Part shown: positions 1 through 5,328 of the stretch, one piece after another | How the letters are laid out: every line of letters starts with the position of its first letter | How positions within the stretch are numbered: position 1 is the first letter of the stretch | Program-made: the position numbers and the translations under genes | The notes under the pieces: model-generated | Seen by the model: the letters and a program-made list of their open reading frames with translations, nothing else | Told to the model about the DNA's origin: nothing | Databases searched by the model: none | Source: UBA10649 sp037130755 | GTDB taxonomy: Bacteria > Actinomycetota > Actinomycetes > S36-B12 | Direction of reading: 5' to 3' | Assembly: GCA_037130755.1 (NCBI GenBank) | Contig: JBAXSI010000091.1 | Coordinates: 1 to 7,172, forward strand | Length of the DNA: 7,172 nt

Positions 1-694
1 CTGGTGCCCCGCGACCCAACCCCGGCACGATGCCGCCGCGGCCAGGACCGCCGGGGCCGGCCGGTCGGCCCGGTGCGCCCGCGGGTCGCATGGGCCGGGG
101 CGGCATCGTGCCGGGGTTGGGGCGCGGGGCACCAGGAACGGCGGGCGCCGTGCGACCCATGCCGGTGCTGCCGCTGAAGGGGTTGTTGCCCGGTCGGGGG
201 CCGGCGGGCCGACCCATACCGGTGCTGCCACCGAACGGGTTGTTGCCCGGTCGCGGGCCGGCAGGCTTGGGAGCCGCGGTCTTGGCGGCGTCGTCAACGT
301 CGGCCGATGCGGCGGGAGCAAGAGGCGCTTCCGGAGTGGCCGGTGCCTGGGGCGTTGGAGCCACCTCGACCGGTGCGGCGACCTCGACGGGCGCCGGAGC
401 CGGGGCGGCAGGTGCCTCGACGGGCGCAGGAGCAGGTGCCTCGTCAACCGCGGAAGCGGCCACCTCGGGCGCTGCAGCGGCCTTCTTGGCGGTGGTCTTC
501 TTGGCGGCAGGTGCCTCAGCCTCGGCCGCGGCCGGCGCAGCAGGCATCGCCTCGCGCAGTTTGCGGACGACAGGCGCCTCGACTGTGGATGATGCCGACT
601 TTACGAACTCACCGAGTTCTTGAAGCTTGGCAAGGACTTCCTTGCTGGAAACCCCGAGCTCTTTGGCGAGCTCATGGACCCGAACCTTTGACAC
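1..694 (-). CDS. infB: Translation initiation factor IF-2, N-terminal part (cut by window edge)
   Basis: IF-2 is the GTPase that places fMet-tRNA on the 30S subunit and promotes subunit joining. Only about 231 N-terminal codons are in the window; the GTPase and C-terminal domains lie beyond the left edge. The start is GTG at 692-694, preceded by an AGGAGA ribosome binding site at 698-703. Residues 1-50 form an IF2_N domain (begins VSKVRVHELAKELGVSSKEV, followed by VLAKLQELGEFVKSASS). Residues from about 53 onward are an Ala/Pro/Val-rich, then Gly/Pro/Arg-rich disordered linker. It includes the AAKKTTAKKAAA stretch and two 19-residue repeats built on PRPGNNPF(G/S)GSTGMGR, typical of actinobacterial IF-2. 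It is the last visible gene of the rimP-nusA-ylxR-infB cluster, 174 bp after ylxR. The identification rests on the IF2_N domain, the linker style and synteny. Confidence 0.95.
   Translation of the reverse strand, partial: MSKVRVHELAKELGVSSKEVLAKLQELGEFVKSASSTVEAPVVRKLREAMPAAPAAAEAEAPAAKKTTAKKAAAAPEVAASAVDEAPAPAPVEAPAAPAPAPVEVAAPVEVAPTPQAPATPEAPLAPAASADVDDAAKTAAPKPAGPRPGNNPFGGSTGMGRPAGPRPGNNPFSGSTGMGRTAPAVPGAPRPNPGTMPPRPMRPAGAPGRPAGPGGPGRGGIVPGLGRGAP
153..266. repeat. Two tandem 57-bp repeats inside infB
   Basis: Units at 153-209 and 210-266 are direct tandem copies differing at about 6 of 57 positions. The length is a multiple of three, so each encodes a 19-residue block, AGPRPGNNPF(G/S)GSTGMGR(P/T), at IF-2 residues 145-163 and 164-182. 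Similar PRPGNNPF-type repeats are known in actinobacterial IF-2 linkers. They suggest local duplication in a disordered region whose length is free to vary. Confidence 0.9.
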
Positions 695-708
695 GTCTCT
701 CCTGTCTT

Positions 709-732
709 GGTCCGGGCGGGGTGCGCCGGACC
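709..732 (-). promoter_or_regulatory. Inverted repeat just upstream of the infB ribosome binding site
   Basis: On the minus strand GGTCCGG (732-726) and CCGGACC (715-709) are perfect 7-bp complements around a 10-nt loop. The stem ends 5 nt before the AGGAGA ribosome binding site of infB (698-703). In the transcript it could form a GC-rich hairpin that limits or protects the infB initiation region. No U-tract follows it, so it does not look like an intrinsic terminator. The repeat is seen directly; a regulatory role is inference. Confidence 0.4.
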
Positions 733-821
733 GTCAGTGCGAACGCTGCATATTCATGCTCGCGCGCTCATGGGGTGTTCATCCTCGAATCACTCCCGAT
801 CCGCTTGCGCCGGCGACTAGT

Positions 822-857
822 CACCGGTCCTGGAAGGTCCCGGGCGGTCGCCCGGTG
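822..857 (-). other. Nested, mutually exclusive inverted repeats after ylxR
   Basis: This lies 11 nt past the ylxR stop in the 174-bp ylxR/infB spacer. CCGGGC (840-845) pairs with GCCCGG (850-855) around a 4-nt loop. CACCGG (822-827) pairs with CCGGTG (852-857), which uses part of the same arm, so the two stems cannot coexist. There is also a direct repeat GGTCC (826-830 and 836-840). This could slow or partly terminate transcription before infB, or be chance in very GC-rich DNA. No T-rich run follows either stem on the minus strand. Confidence 0.25.
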
Positions 858-868
858 CCGCTTGCCGT

Positions 869-1180
869 TCAGTCGTTCGCCTGACCGATCTCGTCCCGGA
901 GGGCCGACAGGTCCAGTGGACCGTCTACCCGAAGGGCCCGGGTGAATGCCCGCCGCCGCTCGGCGGCTGCGAGGCACTCAAGGTCGGGGTGCAGGTTCGC
1001 TCCCCGGCCGGGCAGCCTTCGCTGGGGATCCGCTTTCACGGTTCCGTTCACGATGACGACCCTGAGGAGGTCAGACGCGGCAACTGCCTTCCGGCACCCG
1101 ATGCAGGTGCGCACCGGACCGGACGGGCTGCTCGGCAAGGAGTGTACCTCGCCGCGCGTCATGGTCGGACGACCGGACAC
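869..1180 (-). CDS. ylxR: YlxR family small nucleic-acid-binding protein
   Basis: This is a 103-codon gene of the YlxR (DUF448) family, small basic proteins nearly always encoded between nusA and infB. They are thought to bind RNA or nucleoid DNA and affect transcription; the precise role is not settled. The family signature RTCIGCR is at residues 24-30, followed by the LLRVV strand (38-42) and PGRGANLHPDLECL (57-70), which matches the usual GRGA-x-L/Y-H/C-x-x-x-C pattern. A basic helix RRRAFTRALRV (75-85) follows. The start taken is GTG at 1178-1180, 7 nt after the nusA stop. It has no clear ribosome binding site, so translation is probably coupled to nusA. An internal ATG at 1160-1162 (residue 7) is an alternative start and also lacks one. 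The first ~22 residues lie outside the conserved domain. Confidence 0.92.
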   Translation of the reverse strand: MSGRPTMTRGEVHSLPSSPSGPVRTCIGCRKAVAASDLLRVVIVNGTVKADPQRRLPGRGANLHPDLECLAAAERRRAFTRALRVDGPLDLSALRDEIGQAND

Positions 1181-1187
1181 GCGCCGG

Positions 1188-2216
1188 TCACTCAGCGGGG
1201 CCGGGTCGGTCCTCGCCGGCGCCCGCCTGAGGGGCCGCCTCGGCGGCGGGGCCGGCCGTGTCGGGCCGGATGTCGATCCGCCAGCCGGTCAGCCGTGCGG
1301 CAAGCCGGGCGTTCTGTCCCTCGCGGCCGATCGCGAGCGACAACTGGTAGTCCGGGACGATGACGCGCGCGGCCCTGGCCACCGGGTCGACGATCAGCAC
1401 CTGCGAGACCCGGGCCGGCGAGAGCGCGTGCCCGATCATCTCCGCGGGATCGTCGCTGAAGTCGACGATGTCGATCTTCTCCCCGTTCAGCTCGGACATG
1501 ACCTGACGCACACGCTGGCCCAGTGGCCCGATGCAGGCGCCCTTGGCGTTGACGCCCGGCACGGTGGAGCGGACCGCGATCTTCGTGCGGTGCCCGGCCT
1601 CCCGGGCGATGGCCAGGATCTGGACCGTGCCGTCGGCGATCTCGGGCACCTCGAGGGCGAAGAGGGCCTTGACGAGGTTGGGGTGGGTCCGCGACACGGT
1701 CACCTGCGGCCCCTTGAAGCCCTTGCGCACTCCGGTGACCAGGCATTTGATGCGCGTGCCGTGCGGGTACGACTCCCCCGGCGCCTGCTCCTCGGGCGGA
1801 AGGTTCGCCTCCACCTTGCCGAGATCCACGCGGACCATCCGCGGGTTCGTGGTCTGCTGCACGACTCCCGAGACCAGGTCTCCCTCGCGACCGGAGAACT
1901 CGATAAGCGTCGCGTCACCCTCAGCCTCACGCAGCCGCGAGAGCAGCACCTGGCGGGCCGTCGTCGCGGCGATCCTGCCGAACCCATCGGGCGTGTCGTC
2001 GAACTCGCGCACGATGACGCCGTCCTCGTCGGTCTCGGCCGCCCAGACCGTGACATGACCGCTCTTGCGGTCGACGACGACGCGCGCCTTGGCCGCCGCC
2101 CCCTCGGTGCGGTGGTAGGCAACAAGCAGGGCCTGCTCGATGCTCTCGACAACCAGGTCGAGCGACAGGTCCTTCTCTCGTACCAGCGCTTTCAGCGCAC
2201 TCACGTCGATGTCCAT
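1188..2216 (-). CDS. nusA: Transcription termination/antitermination factor NusA
   Basis: NusA binds RNA polymerase and nascent RNA, modulating pausing, intrinsic termination and antitermination, including on rRNA operons. At 342 residues it has the short actinobacterial layout without the extra C-terminal acidic repeats of E. coli. The N-terminal polymerase-binding domain is at residues 1-105 (starts MDIDVSALKALVREKDLSLD). The S1 domain is at about 108-178 (GDLVSGVVQQ). KH1 is around 218-275 with the GPLG loop (230-233) in GACIGPLGQRVRQVMSEL. KH2 is around 280-317 with the GREG loop (297-300) in AIGREGQNARLAARLTGWRIDI. The last ~25 residues are an Ala/Pro/Gly-rich tail. ATG at 2214-2216 has a strong GGGAGG at 2223-2228, 6 nt upstream. 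The gene starts 17 bp after the rimP stop. Confidence 0.97.
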   Translation of the reverse strand: MDIDVSALKALVREKDLSLDLVVESIEQALLVAYHRTEGAAAKARVVVDRKSGHVTVWAAETDEDGVIVREFDDTPDGFGRIAATTARQVLLSRLREAEGDATLIEFSGREGDLVSGVVQQTTNPRMVRVDLGKVEANLPPEEQAPGESYPHGTRIKCLVTGVRKGFKGPQVTVSRTHPNLVKALFALEVPEIADGTVQILAIAREAGHRTKIAVRSTVPGVNAKGACIGPLGQRVRQVMSELNGEKIDIVDFSDDPAEMIGHALSPARVSQVLIVDPVARAARVIVPDYQLSLAIGREGQNARLAARLTGWRIDIRPDTAGPAAEAAPQAGAGEDRPGPAE

Positions 2217-2233
2217 GGGCTTCCTCCCTTCGC

Positions 2234-2707
2234 CTAGTCCTCGTCGATCCGGGTGAACTCGACCTGCACGACGGCACGGGTCACGTCGGCGATCGCGATG
2301 GTGGTGGCGGTTCCGTCGATGTCGAGGACGACCGTCTCGTCGGTGAGCACCTCGCGAACCCGACCGTGGTGCAGGGTGCCGTCCTTCATGGTGGCGTCGA
2401 CCAGACGACCGGCGGCTCGCCGCCAGTGACGAGCCAACGTGAGGGGTCGGTCGACTCCGGGCGAGGTCACCTCCAGGACGTAGGGCCCGGGCACATGGTC
2501 GCTCAGGTCCGTCTCGTCGAGCACCGCCGAAGCGCGCTGGCTGACGCCCGCGACCAGGTCGAGGTCCACGCCGCCGTCCTTGTCGACCACGATCGTGACC
2601 ACATGCCGACGGCCCGCCTTGTGGATGGTGACTGCCTCGACGTCGACCCCGAGCTCTGCGAGCGGCTCCATCAGGCCTGCCGCCACCGCCTCTTCCGATG
2701 CGGACAC
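2234..2707 (-). CDS. rimP: Ribosome maturation factor RimP
   Basis: RimP binds free 30S subunits and assists assembly of the central pseudoknot and S12/S19 region. The protein has 157 residues, within the family's usual range. The N-terminal alpha/beta domain is at residues 5-90, with VVTIVVDKDGGVDLD (36-50), SQRASAVLDE (56-65) and the hallmark YVLEVTSPGVDRPLT (76-90). The C-terminal SH3-like domain is at about 93-157 (GRLVDATMKDG, then VVLDIDG and VVQVEF). The start is GTG at 2705-2707, chosen because GGGAGG at 2712-2717 sits 4 nt upstream and the N-terminus matches family length. The frame stays open further upstream, with an ATG at 2777-2779 that would add 24 residues, but those do not look like RimP. 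It is the first gene of the rimP-nusA-ylxR-infB cluster. Confidence 0.95.
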   Translation of the reverse strand: MSASEEAVAAGLMEPLAELGVDVEAVTIHKAGRRHVVTIVVDKDGGVDLDLVAGVSQRASAVLDETDLSDHVPGPYVLEVTSPGVDRPLTLARHWRRAAGRLVDATMKDGTLHHGRVREVLTDETVVLDIDGTATTIAIADVTRAVVQVEFTRIDED

Positions 2708-2788
2708 GTCGCCTCCCGGGGTTTCTGTTGTGGTCGAGCAGTTGTGGCCTTCGTCGGAAGGGTAACCCCTGCGTGCCATCCTTGGCAC
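2708..2788. promoter_or_regulatory. Divergent intergenic region between rimP and the lipoprotein gene
   Basis: These 81 bp must hold the plus-strand promoter, and possibly the start of the rimP operon. Inverted repeats seen: GTGCCA-tcct-TGGCAC at 2773-2788, touching the lipoprotein ATG; CCTTC-gtcg-GAAGG at 2748-2761; and an outer pair GGGGTT (2718-2723) / AACCCC (2764-2769) enclosing the second. A minus-strand TACCCT at 2764-2759 fits the actinobacterial -10 pattern TAnnnT, but no convincing -35 accompanies it. On the plus strand TTGTGG (2742-2747) and TAACCC (2763-2768) are a weak promoter pair with 15-bp spacing. The repeats are certain; the promoter assignments are weak. Confidence 0.4.
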
Positions 2789-3307
2789 ATGACCGAGCCG
2801 TCGACGACCCCGACGACCCGCCTCCTGACCCGCCGCCAGGGCCTCTTCGCCATCGCGATCGCCGCCGGCGGCACGGTGATTGCCGCGTGCAGTTCGTCGC
2901 CCGAACCGGCCCCTACCGCGGCGCCGCCGTCGAGTGCCGCGCCCGGGTCGGAGACGCTGGCCAACGAGCAGGAGTTGATCGCCAAGTACAACGTGGCCAT
3001 CGCCGGCCTGCCCACGCTCGCCAAGGAGCTCACGGCCCTGCGCGACCAGCATGCCCAGCACGTCATCGCGCTGGGCGGCACGCCGCCGGACACCTCACCG
3101 TCCACCGCCGTGGTGCCCGGCTTCCCCGGTCCGTCGGCCGGGCAGCAGTCGATCATCCAGGCGTTGATCGTGGCCGAGCGCTCCGCCGCATCACAGCGCG
3201 TCGAGGCCTGTGTGGTGGCCACCGACGGGGCCATGGCCCGGACGCTGACCTTCATTGCGGCATCCGAGGCCTCGCACCTGCCGGCGTTGAAGGACCTGCA
3301 GGCATGA
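2789..3307 (+). CDS. Predicted Tat-type lipoprotein with a ferritin-like helical domain
   Basis: This 172-residue protein is of unknown function. The N-terminus carries a twin-arginine motif TRRQGLF (14-20), a weakly hydrophobic core and a lipobox VIAAC with Cys34, so it is probably exported by Tat and lipid-anchored outside the membrane. Residues 35-55 are a Ser/Pro/Ala linker. The rest looks helical and carries a ferritin-like order of residues: Glu62, H88-x-x-H91, a GTPP turn (97-100), Glu130 and E160-x-x-H163. This suggests a four-helix bundle with a possible metal site, which is my inference. Position fits M. tuberculosis Rv2843. No good Shine-Dalgarno sits at normal distance: GGAAGGG at 2756-2762 is 26 nt before the ATG, with a 16-nt inverted repeat between. 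The stop overlaps the next start as ATGA. Upstream in-frame codons exist back to 2366 but run antisense through rimP. Confidence 0.75.
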   Translation: MTEPSTTPTTRLLTRRQGLFAIAIAAGGTVIAACSSSPEPAPTAAPPSSAAPGSETLANEQELIAKYNVAIAGLPTLAKELTALRDQHAQHVIALGGTPPDTSPSTAVVPGFPGPSAGQQSIIQALIVAERSAASQRVEACVVATDGAMARTLTFIAASEASHLPALKDLQA

Positions 3308-3819
3308 CGGCCGCTGAGGCGCTGTCCGCGCTCTGCAGCGGAGAGGATGCGGCGATCTATGCCTACTCGGTCGCGGGCGCCCGGGTTGCGGGCGCACGCC
3401 GTCGGCGCGCCCTCACCGCTCTCGACTCGCATCGGGCGCACCGCGACCGCATCGCCAGCATGATCGTCGCCGCCGACGGCACGCCGCCAGGCTCGGCCGT
3501 TGCCTACGCACTGCCGGGCCCGGTCGGCACTCCGGCTGCGGCGCGTGAGCTCATGGCCCTGGTCGACAACGGCCTCGTCGGCCTCTATGCCGATGCGGCG
3601 GCGACCCTCACCGGGGCCGATCGCCGCTGGGCTGTTCGCACTGCGGCTGAGTGCGCCGTCAGCGCGGTCGACTGGGGTGCGCAGTCGCAGGCATTCCCGG
3701 TCGCCGGCACCGTGGCCGCGTCGCCGACGAGCCCCGCGAGTCCGGCTGCCAGCGCCGCCCCTGCCCCGTCGGCGTCCACGCCACCTGCAGCGTCGACCGC
3801 AGCGCCGTCAGCGCAGTAG
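3304..3819 (+). CDS. DUF4439 ferritin-like domain protein
   Basis: This 171-residue protein has no signal peptide and corresponds by position and character to M. tuberculosis Rv2844. Residues 3-132 resemble the DUF4439 ferritin-like four-helix domain: helix 1 GEDAAIYAYSVAGARV with Glu14, helix 2 LTALDSHRAHRDRI with H43-x-x-H46, a GTPP turn, helix 3 ARELMALVDNGLVGLYADAA, and helix 4 RWAVRTAAECAVSAVDWG. Function is unknown for the family. The last ~40 residues are a low-complexity Ala/Pro/Ser tail, unusual for a cytosolic protein. The ATG overlaps the lipoprotein stop (ATGA, 3304-3307), so the two are translationally coupled and likely work together. The stop at 3817-3819 overlaps the convergent transporter gene by 12 bp. 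Compared with the lipoprotein, helix 4 lacks the His of ExxH, so a complete di-metal site is doubtful. Confidence 0.82.
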   Translation: MTAAEALSALCSGEDAAIYAYSVAGARVAGARRRRALTALDSHRAHRDRIASMIVAADGTPPGSAVAYALPGPVGTPAAARELMALVDNGLVGLYADAAATLTGADRRWAVRTAAECAVSAVDWGAQSQAFPVAGTVAASPTSPASPAASAAPAPSASTPPAASTAAPSAQ

Positions 3820-4593
3820 GTCCCAGCCGAGCCGCAGGATCAGCAGACCGACGACCGTCAAGAACACCACCCGGACGAACTGACTGCCACGGCTGATCGC
3901 CATTCGGGCACCGATGACGGCCCCCAGCACGTTGCACACGCCCATCAGCAGGCCAAGGGCCCACATGACCGAGCCCGACAGGCCGAACACGATCAGCGCG
4001 GCAACGTTGGTTCCGAGGTTGACCACCTTGGCGGTCGAGGAGGCGTTCAGGAACGAGTACCCCAGCACCGCCACCAGCACGATCAGCAGGAAGGATCCCG
4101 TGCCCGGTCCGATCATCCCGTCGTAGAAGCCGATGGCCAGGCCGGCAAAGGTAGCGACCGCATAGTGCCGCCGACTGCCGTGCCAGCGAAGGTCCTGCGC
4201 CTGCCCCATCGCGGGGTTGACGAGCGTCCACACCCAGACGATGGCGAGCATCACGACGATGACCGGACGAAACGCCGCAGCCGGCACCCGGCTGGCAACC
4301 AGCGCCCCGGCGGCCGCGCCCGCGAAGGCGGCGACCGCCATGGGCAGCGCGGTTCGGACATCGGGACGCGCCTTGCGCCAGTAGGTCGCCGTCGCAGCGC
4401 TGGTACCCATGATCGAGCTGAGCTTGTTGGTGGCCAGGGCCGTCACGGGCGCCGCAGTCGGAAAGGCCAGCAGCAGCGCGGGCAACTGGAGCAGGCCGCC
4501 TCCGCCCGAGACGGCATCCACCCACCCCGCGGCAGCGGCCGCCACGCACAGCGCGATGACGACCCAGGTGTCGGGAAGCGCGAGAGCGGACAC
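3808..4593 (-). CDS. TauE/SafE (TSUP) family membrane transporter, YfcA-like
   Basis: This 261-residue integral membrane protein has roughly 7-8 hydrophobic segments. It shows the internal two-fold repeat of the TSUP family: GWVDAVSGGGGLLQLPALL (23-41) followed by ATNKLSSIMGTSAA, and GFYDGMIGPGTGSFLL (155-170) followed by TAKVVNLGTN. The GFYDG-x-x-GPGTGSF block is the form seen in YfcA-type members. The family exports or imports organic anions such as sulfite, sulfoacetate or related sulfur compounds; the substrate cannot be read from sequence. The GTG start (4591-4593) lies 2 bp past the HAD gene stop. The only AGGAG-like sequence abuts the start, so translation probably depends on coupling to the HAD gene. 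It is the last gene of the proS-HAD-transporter run, and its 3' end overlaps the convergent DUF4439 gene. Confidence 0.9.
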   Translation of the reverse strand: MSALALPDTWVVIALCVAAAAAGWVDAVSGGGGLLQLPALLLAFPTAAPVTALATNKLSSIMGTSAATATYWRKARPDVRTALPMAVAAFAGAAAGALVASRVPAAAFRPVIVVMLAIVWVWTLVNPAMGQAQDLRWHGSRRHYAVATFAGLAIGFYDGMIGPGTGSFLLIVLVAVLGYSFLNASSTAKVVNLGTNVAALIVFGLSGSVMWALGLLMGVCNVLGAVIGARMAISRGSQFVRVVFLTVVGLLILRLGWDLLR

Positions 4594-4595
4594 TC

Positions 4596-5327
4596 CTACG
4601 GGCCGGCCTCGGCGGCCTGCCAGTCCGCGACGATCGCATAGACGTCGAGCAGTCGCGCGGCGGTGGCGTCCGGCGTGGCCGACCCGTCGGGAACCTGCTC
4701 GGACGGGATTCGCGAATGCGGAATCCAGATCGTGCGCATCCCAACCTGCTGCGCGCCAAGCACGTCGTCCCAGAGCCGGTCGCCGACGAACACCGACTCC
4801 TCGGGCAGCACGTCAAGGGCTAGGGCGATCACATGGAAGGCGTCCGCGTGCGGCTTGGCCACCTCGAGTTCGCTGGTGTATACGGCGGCGTCGATGAAGT
4901 CATCGAGGTCATCGCGCGCGAACACCTCCTCGTGGTGCGAGCGCGGCCACATGGTGTTGCTCAGGACGCCGACCCGGAATCCGCAATGCTTCAGTGCGGC
5001 CATGACGTCTGCCGCGTCAGGCTCGGCGTAGGTGTGCGGTGCCCAGAAGTCCAGGTAGCTGCCGAGTGCGCGCAGATGACGCGCACCGTTGATGTCTATC
5101 CCCTCGTCAAGGAACAGCGAGTCGAGCGCACCGGTGCTGATCGCCCCGTCGGACTCGCGCTGCGCCCGCCACCGCTGGTCCTCACGCTCCTTGAGGCGTC
5201 GGGCCAAGGTCGCGGCATTCTCAGGGTCGTAGACCTCCGCGTATGCGTACCACTGCGCGACCAGGTCGACGTCGTGCCAGGGCGTGAGAGTGCCGCCCCA
5301 GTCGAAGATGACCGCGCGAATGGCCAT
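4596..5327 (-). CDS. HAD-superfamily hydrolase
   Basis: This 243-residue cytosolic haloacid dehalogenase-like protein is probably a phosphatase or related phosphotransferase of unknown substrate. Motif I is VIFDWGGTLTPW with nucleophile Asp9. Motif II is VLSNT with Ser123. Motif III is Lys158 in VAKPHADAF, and motif IV is VFVGDRLWDD with Asp183 and Asp187/188. The helical cap lies between motifs I and II (residues ~17-105), as in C1-cap members. The second Asp of the usual DxDGT is replaced by Gly (D9-W-G11-G-T), removing the standard acid/base residue; DWGGT variants are known in HAD proteins. The ATG at 5325-5327 is 1 bp after the proS stop (TGAcATG) with no strong ribosome binding site, pointing to coupling with proS. 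The specific reaction is not predictable. Confidence 0.9.
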   Translation of the reverse strand: MAIRAVIFDWGGTLTPWHDVDLVAQWYAYAEVYDPENAATLARRLKEREDQRWRAQRESDGAISTGALDSLFLDEGIDINGARHLRALGSYLDFWAPHTYAEPDAADVMAALKHCGFRVGVLSNTMWPRSHHEEVFARDDLDDFIDAAVYTSELEVAKPHADAFHVIALALDVLPEESVFVGDRLWDDVLGAQQVGMRTIWIPHSRIPSEQVPDGSATPDATAARLLDVYAIVADWQAAEAGP

Positions 5328-5328
5328 G

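Noticed and set aside
30..623. Plus-strand open frame rich in Gly/Pro/Ala
   Set aside because: It is the antisense of the repetitive IF-2 linker; the composition is a by-product of that linker's codons.
840..855. Intrinsic terminator after ylxR
   Set aside because: The 6-bp GC stem is not followed by a T-run on the minus strand, and infB is expected to be co-transcribed.
695..868. Possible small RNA or short gene between ylxR and infB
   Set aside because: No short frame there has both a start and a ribosome binding site, and I saw no tRNA-like or known RNA fold; only the inverted repeats listed above.
942..2237. Long plus-strand open frame (431 codons) antisense to nusA and ylxR
   Set aside because: It mirrors the codon structure of the real minus-strand genes in very GC-rich DNA. 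The product is Arg/Gly/Asp/His-rich with no recognisable domain, while the opposite strand encodes clear NusA and YlxR.
2234..2779. Longer RimP beginning at the ATG at 2777-2779
   Set aside because: The added 24 residues do not resemble RimP, and GTG 2705-2707 has a well-placed GGGAGG. The ATG also falls inside an inverted repeat at the edge of the spacer.
2366..2788. Upstream in-frame extension of the lipoprotein
   Set aside because: It runs antisense through rimP, and the extension would bury the twin-arginine signal and lipobox in the middle of the protein.
2671..3441. Minus-strand open frame opposite the lipoprotein gene
   Set aside because: There is no domain and it is antisense to a protein with a clear signal peptide and lipobox; also it would overlap the rimP start region.
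3659..4816. Minus-strand open frame of 385 codons across the transporter and HAD genes
   Set aside because: It is a different frame from the two genes that carry real family motifs; the product is Arg-rich low-complexity sequence.
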